DNA of 64,000 nt, from positions 20,792,001 to 20,856,000 of the forward strand of contig NC_060110.1 of NCBI RefSeq assembly GCF_021155765.1, given 5' to 3'. Below, piece by piece: positions 1 through 24,711 of the stretch. The notes under the pieces are model-generated. The model saw only the letters and a program-made list of their open reading frames with translations. It was not told where the DNA came from and made no database searches. A program made the position numbers and the translations under genes. The DNA comes from Diprion similis (taxonomy: Eukaryota > Arthropoda > Insecta > Hymenoptera > Diprionidae). Within the stretch, counting starts at the first letter, position 1. Each line of letters begins with the position of its first letter.

Positions 1-1068
1 TCGTTTTTTTCTTTAATTCCGTGCGTTCTTAAAGGAACACGTCACCAGCCTGCAATGCGTTGTAGAATTTAAAAAAAAATTTAATATCTTGAAAATCGTG
101 AAAGTTATTTAGAACCTAATGTAATGATGTTACAATTACAGCGATCGATGTGGGAAACTTCGTGTATGTATCTGTATACTCTACAATCATTGCCGGTATA
201 TTTTATGGCCATGACGCCAATACATACCTGATAAGCCTCCCACGCGTCTTGCGTGCGTGGGTGTAATTGATTTGTCTGCATTTAAAAGCGAAATGTTTAC
301 GAAAGCTGAGATTTTTGGTATTAAATTCTGCAAAAATATGCACCACCATTTGACGAGAAACAAAAGTTTTTTACTTCAAGGCTGCATAATATATGCTCCA
401 TCATACACCTGTTGTAAAAACAATTCGAAGCTACAATACGTAATTACCAATTATGCATATCTTAGAATTTATAAATGTATAATCAGAATTAAAAACTACG
501 AATTGTTGTTTATGCGTATCCCGTGCACGTCTATCTTTTTATGATATGTTATATTATATTATTATATGGAATTTTGCTATGTATATACAAATACAAGAAT
601 TATCGAAATATTATCAAATATATTAAATTTCTAGCTATTTGTAATTATACATTATTCTATTTGGACGGATCAATATAATCACAATAACTATAATATATTA
701 CATGTACATTGTATAAATTATTATAAATATCTCATTTCGATTATTGTATGAAAAAATTTGAGCTTATAATTGTAGATAAAATATACTATACATATATTGC
801 ACAATCTGCGATGAGATATATGAATTTTATCCAATACAACAAAGGCTGTCCAAATCACATTTTCATGTAAATATTCGATTTACTTTCATAAGTAGGTACG
901 TTATAAATGACTGATTGTGAACTTGATAAATAAAATACATGTATTATGTATGAAGCTTTAAGTGCTTGCCGTGCTTTGCCATCGTACTGTAATGCGAATT
1001 TGAAATGAAAATTTGTCATAATATTAATAAATGCTGGTTTGAACTTCTGATAACGGTGATACGAAACG
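1..1068. other. AT-rich flank, no gene seen
   Basis: This stretch downstream of the ARL6 stop codon is strongly AT-rich. Its longest open frame (257-544, +) has no recognisable domain and a composition typical of random AT-rich sequence. It probably holds the ARL6 3' untranslated region next to position 1069. I see nothing else in it. Confidence 0.5.
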
Positions 1069-2370
1069 TTATCTCTTATTTATGTAAATATCTCTTATTT
1101 GATCAGTTAGCCATTCGATGGCTGGTTGTAAACCGTCTCCATTAACGGCATTCGTCGCTCTAATATGCCAAGGCTTATCCAAAATTCTTTCAAGGCCCAA
1201 TCCGGCAACCAACTTTACCGTGGTTAAAGAATCTGGCAAATCCATTTTATTCGCTAAGAAAAGTATAGGAATCTTACGACCTGAAAAAAGATTAATCGAT
1301 CCATCATTGCAGCAGTGCTAATATTACGTATTTGTACCCATTAATACTCATATTTTTGTTAATCGGCATACACCAAGGCCGAATTTTACCTACCATTTAT
1401 GTCTGGATGTTGTAGAAGCATGTCTAGTTCCTCTTTCGCGACAACCAATCGCAGCTTGTCACTACTGTCTATTAAAAATATAATGCCTTGACAATCTTTG
1501 TAGCAATGTTCCCATAACGATCTGTAGCGATCATGACCGGACATATCGAATGCCGTAAAATGCACATTTTTAACTGAAACAAACCGCAAGCGAATTTCCC
1601 TTACTAGAAGAAATATTATCGTTATTAGGAAGATATATTGAATATATATATCCTGAATTGCGAGAATTAGGTGAAGTATATTTATTATATATAAATAATG
1701 CAGTCAATACATGCATATTCATTTGATGTGAATTACCGATCTTATACTCTACAAGTCAATCATTCTCACGAGACGAAGACGAGAAATTTAGGCTTCTGAG
1801 TTCGGTGACATGAGCGAATATGGGAGAAAATATTTCTACCTAACAGCTCACCAAGTTATACAAAAAAATACGGCTGTACCTCTTCCAGATATTTTCGCGA
1901 TAAACGGAATTACAACACTTGAAATTCCTCTGAACTTCAACAATCAACGGGATATTTATGTTACGCGTAACTTTATAGTTGTACCCACAAATTCTACGCG
2001 CTTGATACACGTACATGAATATAAGTAATAAGAAATGCATCAGGTATGAATATTGATTACATTGTTGCTCGAACTATAATAATACGCAGGTGCAGTGAGA
2101 TCATATTAGTCTATATAGTGTTAGTAACCAACATTAAAAAAAGCTTCTAGAGTGACATCGAGTGACTTGACTTATCTCTACATGTAACTTACATGCGAAC
2201 TTTTCAACATTGAACCCGACAGTAGGGACAATATCGACACACCGCTCTTCCTCGCGTTTGAAATGATTTATTACCGTCGACTTACCACTGTTATTAAGTC
2301 CAACAACTAATACGTTTACTTCTTTTTTCCTTAGGCCAAAAATATTGGCCAGCCGATCAAACAACCCCAT
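1069..2370 (-). CDS. ARL6: ADP-ribosylation factor-like GTPase 6 (ARL6/BBS3)
   Basis: Small Arf-family GTPase which, in its GTP form, recruits the BBSome coat to membranes at the ciliary base. Three coding exons on the minus strand: 2193-2370, 1394-1573 and 1069-1280. All junctions are GT-AG and in phase, giving 189 residues (human ARL6 has 186). Seen directly: start MGLFDRL, P-loop GLNNSGKST at residues 24-32, switch-I Thr50 in PTVGF, DMSG at 69-72, NKMD in the last exon, and a C-terminal ATNAV in the SAK-like guanine-binding position. The exon-2 stretch [12 protein letters not shown] and the VVAKEELD motif match ARL6 rather than other Arls. The ATG at 2370 was chosen because it gives the family N-terminus; an in-frame ATG seven codons upstream (2391) would add a non-conserved leader. 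Oddity: residue 73, the catalytic Gln of the family, is His. Identity is nearly certain. Confidence 0.95.
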
Positions 2371-3662
2371 TTTCCAAGTCCCTTTCTTCACAAACTTATA
2401 CGTGCCTATCGAATATCAATAATCAAAGTAGCGCCATAGCATCTCACAACCCTAGCGCTACGACAAGACAGGTGATTAGATTCCGAACTATAATAAAAAA
2501 AGAGAGACATTTTGATTGACTATCCTTATAAACACCTTGCTGGGTTTATTTGTTAATATCAGTACCTAGTTATCAACGGTTTGTTTCTACATATTCTGGA
2601 CTGGGAAAAATGATACAAAAGGGTTTTGTCTCTATTTCGGGCCTGGGATATTTTTGTTGGCTTGGTGCATTCCCCAGATATAAGGGGCATTGACTGAAAA
2701 TTCTTCAGTCAACGTAAGGGGTTTTCTTAGAATTGGTCTATTTGATTTTGGCGGGATTTTTTGCGTTTTGCTTTGTATAAACAATCGACGATTGTGTTAA
2801 CGTTGATAAATCTGCGATCTTCTGTGCCCGTAGGGCCGAGAAAGCGGTCAGCTCCAGACGCGGGAGAATTCCAAAGAGTATAAGAATGATGCAAGAGAAA
2901 TAATCGAGCTTTACAATTAAATAATGACTTTGATATATTTTACAAGTGATAACGGAAGTTGACAACATGAACTCTGTGAGTGGTAAAATGAATTATGCAC
3001 AGTAAATTTTAGGAGTTCTTTCTCTGTTTATTTTTGTCCAATTTGTCCTGTTCATTTCGTTAGTATTTGTTTGCTTTTAAATTGAGAGATATACCATGCA
3101 ACGAACTTTCCTCTGATTACATTATTTATCGCACCTAGTAGTGATTGCCTGTGCGAGTGAACCTGTGTCAATTAGCGATACAGTATGTGCCATGGATTGT
3201 CGAGAATATCATTGTTCATCAATCCGAACCAATGCAAGGATTATTAAGTATAAGATTGATTCAATGAATTACAAAATAAAATAATTTTCTCTGTGATTTT
3301 CATAGGAGTATAAAATTTATTTAGTGGTTCCAATAGGGATGCGAAGTTGAATCAGTGATTCCGTATAAAATATGATTTTTTACAGTGATTTCGGAATTTT
3401 GTTTTAACTCATAAGAAGTACACTTATAAGAAGATTTTCGGATAAAACTACGAATTATCTTTTTTGACAAAGTTTAGCATATTCAATTATCGACTCTAAA
3501 CATCAGCTTCAGAGCATATATAGTTGAGTATAATAAGTAACATATATCGGATTGTGCAAATATTAAAAATTAATTATTAAACAATTACTTGTTGAGTATG
3601 CAGTGGATCGATATCGAATTTTTTCCAAAACAAATATATGAATGAAACTGAATAAATACAGA
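2371..3662. other. Intergenic region between ARL6 and the 398-residue gene
   Basis: About 1.3 kb with no supported coding gene. It must contain the ARL6 promoter and leader near 2370-2500 and the 3' untranslated region of the gene ending at 3663. Short open frames here have no recognisable content. Confidence 0.5.
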
Positions 3663-4859
3663 TCATGACTCTTTCCCAAGAGATTCATTTAGTTCTTTTA
3701 GTTGTTTTCTAGCAATTTCTGCCCACTCAATTGATGACGCACCAAAAATGTTCCCAGTTTTTAGAACCTTATGTTGAAATATATTTGGATTTTTCTCTAA
3801 GCACAACGCAGCAAGTTTGGAGCACAACAATTTATTGTTATCAATGTTCAAATCACCGAAATAATCCTGCTCCAACAGTCTGGCCCATTTCCATGAGTAT
3901 TGCGGATCGTCTTGCAGCATATAAGTGCCAATGAAATTGATTAGTCGTTCGTGGCTGTCCTTAGTCATTCCATTGCCAGCTATAAGTGATAGCAATCGTC
4001 GCTCCTCGATGTTCTGATACATTAGCTTCACGTCTTGAAACATCTGGACCAAGCCCATCCCATTTCCTTCAATGTATTTGAGACAACCTTCTTCTAGAAT
4101 TTTTCTGGTAAGTTGTGATGATTCACCACCTTCAGTTGTTGATTTCAAGTACTGGAAAACTAGTAAATATATTAGATCGGCAGTTTCCTTGTGAGTGTAG
4201 GAGCTGCTTGATATAGTCTCAGACAGTAGTTCCAAGCACTTTGGAGAAGGTGCTACTAATGAGACAGTAAGCTCTACTTCAGAAAAAAAGAGATCAAACA
4301 ACTTCGAAGCATTGTAGGGAAAGCAGTGCTTGATATGCATTTCGTTCCGAACTCTTCGTCGTATCAGTAGTAAAGCACAAAAGCCCAGCACGGTCCTGAG
4401 CCTTTGGCTGGCAGAATTATACGCTTGTGTGCTTGTTTCATCGTCCTTATCTGCAACTTTCATAATATTAAAATTTGTTTTTAGCCAGTTATGAAAAGCA
4501 AGGACATCAGCTTTATCTTGAAAATTAAGATGGTCGACAATAGGTTCCTTGAATACATTTTTGATGCTCTCAATAGCTGGAGGGCTCTGTGCCGTTTCAA
4601 TAGCTGCTTCGAACACATTTCTGAGTAGTAATTCATTTGATGTTACGAGTGGAAACAATAGAAGCACGTTTCTCAATATAGAAGGAATTTCATCGTAGTC
4701 AATGTCTTCTCCTGAGAACCAAAGGTTTACAAATCTTATTAAATGTCCTTCAACGTCATTTACTGGAATTTCTTTCCATACGCAACGCTTCTGCCCTCCG
4801 GCCATACACATTTCATCGGTCCATCCATGCTTGATTGTCCGTAGTCGTAAATAAGTCAT
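3663..4859 (-). CDS. Intronless 398-residue protein, family not recognised
   Basis: A single uninterrupted minus-strand frame of 398 codons, unusual here because almost all other genes are split by introns. I do not recognise the family. The sequence reads as a soluble, mostly helical protein with no signal peptide or clear membrane span: leucine-rich stretches such as SILRNVLLLFPLVTSNELL (about residues 61-79), an LRTVLGFCALLLIRRRVR segment near 154-171, and a Trp-containing C-terminal part (YSWKWARLLEQDYFGDL near 321-337), ending in a charged tail. This looks like an armadillo/HEAT-type helical fold, but that is an inference. The first ATG at 4859 is used and I see no upstream splice acceptor. 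It lies head to head with ANKRD49, 349 bp between start codons. Length and amino-acid composition make a real gene likely. An intronless copy could also be a retrogene. Confidence 0.75.
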   Translation of the reverse strand: MTYLRLRTIKHGWTDEMCMAGGQKRCVWKEIPVNDVEGHLIRFVNLWFSGEDIDYDEIPSILRNVLLLFPLVTSNELLLRNVFEAAIETAQSPPAIESIKNVFKEPIVDHLNFQDKADVLAFHNWLKTNFNIMKVADKDDETSTQAYNSASQRLRTVLGFCALLLIRRRVRNEMHIKHCFPYNASKLFDLFFSEVELTVSLVAPSPKCLELLSETISSSSYTHKETADLIYLLVFQYLKSTTEGGESSQLTRKILEEGCLKYIEGNGMGLVQMFQDVKLMYQNIEERRLLSLIAGNGMTKDSHERLINFIGTYMLQDDPQYSWKWARLLEQDYFGDLNIDNNKLLCSKLAALCLEKNPNIFQHKVLKTGNIFGASSIEWAEIARKQLKELNESLGKES

Positions 4860-5208
4860 ATTGGAAAATCGGGCTCGGATTATAATTGTTTACCGAAGTT
4901 TTTTACGTTATTTTTTCGCACAATCAAACCAAACCGACCGTAGACTGCTCACAAAATTCGTCACTGTAGTTTACGCTATGGTTTTCAATTCACAGGATAG
5001 AATTGACTCCACCCAGATCGTTGACTGACAACGTCCTGATCTACAATAACGGGATTCCCCGAAGTGCGTTTTCGTCGTCGTTTTTTGTTCGCCATATTCG
5101 CAATCTTTTCGACCATTTTCGACCAATGAAATCTTTGGATGATGAGAAAGCGGAAGCTCTCTGAAAATTGTCTGCTGTGTTTTGCGAAACTGTTTGATAG
5201 ACTTGAAA
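4860..5208. promoter_or_regulatory. Likely bidirectional promoter between two divergent genes
   Basis: A 349-bp interval separates the start codons of the minus-strand 398-residue gene and plus-strand ANKRD49. It must hold the transcription starts and leaders of both genes, so a shared promoter is likely. I see no TATA box in a convincing position. A minus-strand open frame at 4985-5215 overlaps the ANKRD49 start and looks accidental. Confidence 0.45.
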
Positions 5209-6099
5209 ATGTCATCCGAAGAAGAGGACGATCAGATTACGGATTTGGAGGCAATTCGCGACAAAATTTTGAGTCAACCACGCGGTGAGCGAATGCAAGT
5301 AAGTGCCTGGGAAGATGACGACGACGGTATTGAAGAGTACCAAAACGCGAGAGGTTAGAAAATATGCTGTTCTCTGAAGTTAAATTTTTTTTAATAAAAA
5401 CAAATGTACAGTTTTCTACGTAAGTTCGATTCAAATTATAGAAAAAATATCCTTATACAATATCCTCACAAAAGCTCAAAACATCTAAAATCCTGTTGCA
5501 CAGAACCAGACAGTAAAGCCGTCCTAGCAGCAGCTGAAAAAGGTGATTTAGACATGATCAGACAGCTCATTATCAGAGATCCTAGTTTAATCCATTCCAC
5601 AGACCACGATGGTTATACTCCTCTTCACAGAGCCTGCTATGGAAATCACATAGACGTAGTCGAGGTTTGTAAAAAAGGCTGATAAACATGAATCAAAGGT
5701 TTTTTAAATATCCAAATGTAGAAAAAGTAACCTCTTATATATTTACATCTGACTTCTCATCAGTACTTGCTTGAAAATGGAGCAAAAATAGATGCCAAGA
5801 CCAATGACGGCTGGGAGCCTCTGCATTCTGCGTGTTGTTGGAATCATGTTGATTGTGCAGCTGTGCTGATAGCCAATGGAGCTGATATAAATGCTAAATC
5901 AAAAGGGGATCAAACGCCTCTTCACTTGGCAAGTGCAAGTTCTCACAATTCTCCAGCATTACAGCTGCTACTTCTGCATTATAATACTAATCCACATTTA
6001 GTGAATTCCAGTGGTGATAATGCAGAGCAGATCGCAAGACGAACTGGAAAATATTATCCTTTATTTGAAATGATAGAACCTTGTCTCAATAATATTTAA
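5209..6099 (+). CDS. ANKRD49: Ankyrin repeat domain protein 49
   Basis: Three exons, 5209-5353, 5504-5664 and 5764-6099, with GT-AG introns and consistent phase, encode 213 residues (human ANKRD49 has 239). The first exon encodes an acidic N-terminal region (MSSEEEDD, then WEDDDDG), as in the vertebrate protein. It is followed by three to four ankyrin repeats with the hallmark DGYTPLHRAC, DGWEPLHSAC and GDQTPLHLAS motifs, and a C-terminal NAEQIARRTGKY segment that matches the family's IARRTSIY. The acceptor at 5503 was chosen over nearer AGs because it alone keeps the frame after the phase-1 donor at 5354. Vertebrate ANKRD49 is a nuclear protein linked to germ-cell biology; its role in insects is not clear. 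The 3' end lies 437 bp from the convergent 3' end of LYST. An ATTAAA at 6292-6297 may serve for polyadenylation. Confidence 0.9.
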
Positions 6100-6536
6100 G
6101 ATCAGTTTATATTCTATAAGTTTGTTCTTTGGAGACACTGTAGCAGTAAAATTTTTACAAAAAATTGGAAGTGTATTTTTGCACAATGGTACTTTTTCAC
6201 ACATCACTCGATAATGAATTGTGACCATGTCTTTAAAGACTTGCCAGTATAAAATGCGAGTTGAAAAATGCTGATATGTTACAAAACTTTTATTAAAAAA
6301 ATCTAACAAATGTATAACCGTGTATGTTGCTTATCAAATTACATATCAAACCAGTTCAACAAGAAATCTTTCTGTCATACGTATATTCCATTCATAATTA
6401 ACAACTAAAACTGGGATACAGTGACTATAAACCTAAACAGATATTATCAGTATTTACACTCTCCAGGATGATTATAGCATCATAAAAAAATATTTTATTC
6501 GTTTCCTAAGTATGCTAGAACTCATTTTAAAGGAAC
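6100..6536. other. Convergent 3' intergenic region, ANKRD49 / LYST
   Basis: 437 bp between two stop codons facing each other. It holds both 3' untranslated regions. On the minus strand an AATAAA (plus-strand TTTATT at 6494-6499) lies about 38 bases beyond the LYST stop; on the plus strand an ATTAAA lies at 6292-6297. Confidence 0.5.
6494..6499 (-). terminator. Putative LYST polyadenylation signal AATAAA
   Basis: Canonical AATAAA hexamer on the minus strand, shortly after the LYST stop codon at 6537-6539. Position and sense fit a cleavage/polyadenylation signal, though such hexamers are frequent by chance in AT-rich DNA. Confidence 0.4.
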
Positions 6537-19849
<13,313 letters not shown>

Positions 19850-22800
19850 TCAAGGAAATTGTTTTGCGTTATAACGACGTGCATCCCTTGATTTCTGAAG
19901 TAGACAACAAAGAGTGACGCCAATCTGTACCGAGCTGTGGTCCTGCTCGAAATTTTTGTTTTCGACAATTAATCGTATACAAGCATCGTATGAATTACAA
20001 TTATAAATTTTTATTATGCATAAATTATTATATCATTGATTGTGAGTAAATTATAATTCAAGGCCTCAAACAAATTGTACCCTCATGTGTAACTGTCGTG
20101 GGATTGAATTACTGTTATATAAAAAAAGATGTAACGTTATTGCCTTTGAAGATCTAAATAATGTGATATTGCAATACATAGTGTCGGTCCATTCATTAAA
20201 ATTCGGCTGATTTATCTTTATGCAAATATAAATTACGTAAAACCTAATTAGTAAATTTTATTTATAGCTCTTTAATTGCTTGTCTGTAGTTGCAGGGGTG
20301 TTAAAAAAATAAATTTACAAAACTGCACACATTATAATTTGTCTGCATAATCTCGAGAAAATGAGTCTCGATAAGCAAAATATTTTTCGATAAATTATTA
20401 ATTTATGTTATGACTCTGCTGAATAATTTGCAGTTGGAATTTAAAAGAGGAAAGCGTAGAAAAAAGGAATAACTGATTAAACAACCAGAGAATTGCTTAG
20501 CTTTATAAAATACACTCTGCATGAAATTATGCAATAATTATCTATTTTTCCTGCATTACTGCTACCTTGCAGAGTTAAAATTAAGGAAACTAAATAACAC
20601 TTACAATCCACAAATTCTCCTACATATAATTGATAAAAGATTGAATATACGAAGCGAAGTATGAAAACATAATATACTGAATTGCAAAAATGTCTGATTC
20701 CGCTGCGAAGATGATTATTATTTATACATTGCATTAAAAATGATCTACTGATAAACTGCCACATCGAGAACATTATCATAAGGCAAGAAAGATTTTAATT
20801 ACATTTAATTGTGAAGGATGCGCGAGGAATAATAAATGTGATTAATCATGCTATACACGATCCGCGTAATCTATGCTGCACGTTTCTATAATACAATGAC
20901 AAGTTACTGTATACGGAACTCGTTTCATACTTTCTATACCTAATTACAATGCAATTAGCATTTGCTTAGAGTAGAATATTATATCCGTTATTCGAAGCAC
21001 GGTAAACGTGGTGGAGGAGAAAAATCTGTAATTATACATGTGCGAAGATCGCGCAAAGTTCGACGTAAAATATATAATCATTCACAACGGAAGTTTTCGA
21101 ATCGGTAATTATGCTCTGCGTAAACAATAATTAATTGTATGATTAAATATCTATCTTTATGAGAGAAATTCGCGGTAGATACCTAGACTTAATATTTATG
21201 CCATACCTACATGTGGGCGACAATGCACAGAACTTGATGAAGTATTTTTACTCCACAGAACATAATTATTATAATATTATGTCGCATGTGTGATAAATCG
21301 TTTCTTTTCTTTTGGTTTTTTCCGACTGTTAACTTGTAGGCTTATAATTTTAACGACACCGATTCCTCACTCACTAATTAAACATTCCACGAAATGATTG
21401 ATAAGAATTCTTACCAGAAGGAGAGTGCATCCTTGACATCACGGCCGTCTTTGACTTGGACGAGTAACTCTGCCAAGAATATATCAAGCCACTCAGATTT
21501 CTGTAAATTGAATATCGAGCCGTTAATCACCTGCGTTATTATTGTCAAGATAATGAATCTATCTGCCGTCGCGTTGTTGTGTAATAATTATCACACCGCG
21601 TATCAGATGGCCATCAGTGCATGAAATCACAGTAGAATTTTCTAATTGCTTTATCTTTGTCTCAGAAAGATAATTATACAAATTCGAAACTAGACGTGAA
21701 GAAACAAAAATAACGAACAAATTTTCAAACGTACAGAATTTGAAATACGTAACAAAAATGTTTATGCAACGAAACGTGAGGTTTAGAAATTATAATTCTG
21801 TTTATAAAAAAAAAAAAAGCCAAGTAATTCTATTTTACGTTTAGTGATTTTAATCCAAACCGAAAAGCGGAGAACACCCTATATACAATGTAGAGTTGAT
21901 GTGAGATAATATTTAAACTCAGATAATATATTGTAGCGTAGAAAAAGTGAAATTATCAAGCTACTCGTCTGACGTAGACAAGAACGTTATGCAATTGATA
22001 TAAAACATCTTTGCACACAAAGTTGAGATCTTGGTTCGAACATTTTTATCACTTTCGCGTCTACCTGTTTTGTGTCAAAGAATGGCAAACTATCGTGAAA
22101 AATGAATGAACATTCATTTCGTAATTAAGATTCGCTAACTGTTTTATTGCTGTTATTTCCGAATTCTGCAGATGATTCTGTAGCCAAAAATTAAATTACA
22201 AGCTTTTCCTCACGATATTGATCAGTATTGCAGCTGACCTACGATATTTCAGATCCGTGACAATTAACTCTTCCTGCGTGGTAAATTAGGAAAAAAACTT
22301 GTATATTCACTTGCGGGAGTTCATCTTTCGTAGTGTCCACTTCAATCTGAGAACTCGTACATCTATACTGAGATGGATTCGATTTCAACGTGCTCCAAAA
22401 ATACAATCCACGAGAAGTTACACGACTCGTAAAACCCGACTACACGCAAGAAGCATGATTGAAAATGCACCTCCAGTGCTTCACTGCATCTGTGCATCTG
22501 CGCGTACATAATCCTGTCACATTTTACCGTCACTATATCGTCCGCAGCCAGGCTGAGCCATAAGCTTCATCCATACGGATTTAATTTTATGTCACCTTAG
22601 CATACAAGGCTTAGATAAACAAACGGTTGGAGCTAATCGTAAGAGGGAACTGGATGCGTCGCAGTAATTTACCTCCGGCGGTTCAGCCCACGGCCCCTTA
22701 ATAAAGTGTTTACATTCATTTTTAAAGATGAGAATACTAATCCACTCCCACAATTTAAGAATAAAAAGGTACATGATAAGAAATTTTTTTTTTTAATTTC

Positions 22801-23330
22801 ATCATATTCTAAACTTCAAAATTACATATGTCGACAGTAAAGTTGAAATCAAACTGTGTGTGCCGCCAGTTTTTTTTCGGGCTAAAATAATACCATACGA
22901 ATTGTTATTTCAACCGTATTGACGGCGGACATGTTAGTCATTTTTATCGATAAACTGATTCAAGTTTTTGCGCGTCAATTTTGTGTACATACAGGTATAA
23001 AAGTGTACGCTTCAACTGTAAAACTTTGTTGTTAACAATTAAAAGTGATTCGTGTAAAATGAACAAGCAAATTATATTATCTGCGGTAATCACGTTGAAT
23101 TAACAACAGTGCGTTATACAGATATTCGTGGTTTTATATTCGCAATAAAAATCGCATCTGATCCGACGCATTCCCTGCACGCCCGTTGCACCTTGCACAC
23201 TCGGTGTCAATTTCACTGAACGTCTCAAGTTCGTTAGCGAAAAACTGCGTTTCTGCGTATACACAGAGCCATATTATCTCACCTCGTAACTCTGGGGTTC
23301 GGCGTGTATGAAGTAGTCCCATAAAAGCTG
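19850..23330. other. AT-rich intergenic DNA upstream of LYST
   Basis: About 3.5 kb, mostly AT-rich, starting with the LYST promoter and leader side. Open frames are short, lack recognisable domains and look random. I see no RNA gene in it. Confidence 0.45.
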
Positions 23331-24010
23331 TAGCCTATTAGGTAGCCCAGTCGTCATCGCCACACTCTGGGGCTCGTCCTCGGCGGGTATCGTCTCCTTC
23401 CTCGAGTGGTCAAGTGGCGGTCGTCTTCATCAGTGAGAAGCTGCAGTACAGGAACAACGGTCCATCAGAGTAGGTATACGAGTAAATAAATACAGGCGAC
23501 ACAAGTGCACCGATATCACATTCACCTCGACCGCATCGGTGCAGCTTCGATTCGTTTGCTTTCTAGCCTGTATGTGTAATTAATTCCAGTCCAAGTCCCG
23601 ATATCGTCAAACAAAACGGACAATATCGGTGTCCCAAATGCGTTCAACCCCCCAAGGAACCCCTTCTTGGACTCGCGACTCGAGGCGGCAGAATCGCGGG
23701 TGTCGAGACCTGACAGTTCTTATTGTTAGCGGGACGCGATTCGATGTGTTGTGACCGATTGCCGCACGTATATTGGCTTATATAACATCCCGGGAACGTG
23801 TATATAACAACACGCTACAGTAGAGACGAAAAGACACTACTCTCTGTATAATATGTACCCATATACGCCTGTGGTGGAAAGCCTCACATTTATACATCCA
23901 TCCATACGAACATACACCCTGAAGCAGTCTCTCGACGTTGCACCAGCGAGAGAAGCCTCTGGAGTGTTTCCAGCCACTAACGGAGAGCAGTAACCCCGCG
24001 CCATATTACA
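23330..24010. promoter_or_regulatory. GC-richer promoter-like block
   Basis: A block of clearly higher GC content inside AT-rich intergenic DNA. It contains two TATATAAC motifs, at 23780-23787 and 23811-23818, and a donor-like AG/GTATAC near 23470-23476. No open frame with recognisable coding content is present. It could be the promoter and first non-coding exon of a transcript lying further away, or of a long non-coding RNA. This is inference from composition and motif only. Confidence 0.3.
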
Positions 24011-24502
24011 CACCGTGCAGATAAGTAACTTTGTACGTGTATAATATTGTAATATAATATAATATAATATATGACTAAAGGCGGCCGGATATTGTACACG
24101 AACGTAATACCTAATACTTAATACCTAATCGCTAATGTTGTTGTACAGCGATGACGATAATTAAGTGTGGACAAGAAGAAGACTCGCTCGTTAGATTTCA
24201 AACTCAAAGTAAATATCGGCCAACTAAAAATAAGCCAAAGTATGCTGGGGGTTGAGTAAGCTGGACAATAAAATCGGGGGCCGACCGGACTGAACAAACT
24301 TTAAAAGGTACACACAATTCTATTGTTCTATATATACTAGGATGGAGATAACAGCTGTCGCACTCCTGGAAAAGTTTGCACCCAATCAATAATACCTGGA
24401 AGACCCAGTTTCGATTATAGTAGCTCTCCTGGCGAACTTCCTGCGCGCTCGAAACCACCGGCATGGAAAGGGGAGAAGCATAAACGGTAGAATCGATAAG
24501 GC

Positions 24503-24705
24503 TGAAGTTAGTAACGTTAAACTAACTAACCATCAGGGAAAAAATCATTATTGCGCCAATTTTAGGATGTTTTTCAAGGAGTTGGTTTTCGAAACATGAA
24601 TACGTTTCGTTTGTCATGGTTAACTAAATTTCGAACATCGTTGAAGGTGCGAAGTAACGATTCTTATCCTAAACATGCATCGTTGCAGTGACGTTACTAA
24701 CTTCA
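24503..24705. mobile_element. Small non-autonomous DNA element with 15-bp inverted ends (copy 1)
   Basis: About 203 bp bounded by a perfect 15-bp inverted repeat: TGAAGTTAGTAACGT at 24503-24517 and its reverse complement at 24691-24705. The interior has no coding capacity. Two diverged relatives lie in CCDC85 intron 1 (57470-57624 and 58740-58893), which supports a dispersed MITE-like family. I could not identify a clear target-site duplication, so the superfamily is unknown. Confidence 0.7.
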
Positions 24706-24711
24706 TCCTCA

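Noticed and set aside
4985-5215. Minus-strand 76-codon frame with a basic KKRRRKR stretch
   Set aside because: It overlaps the ANKRD49 start and the divergent promoter region, has no recognisable domain and no convincing splice link to the 398-residue gene.
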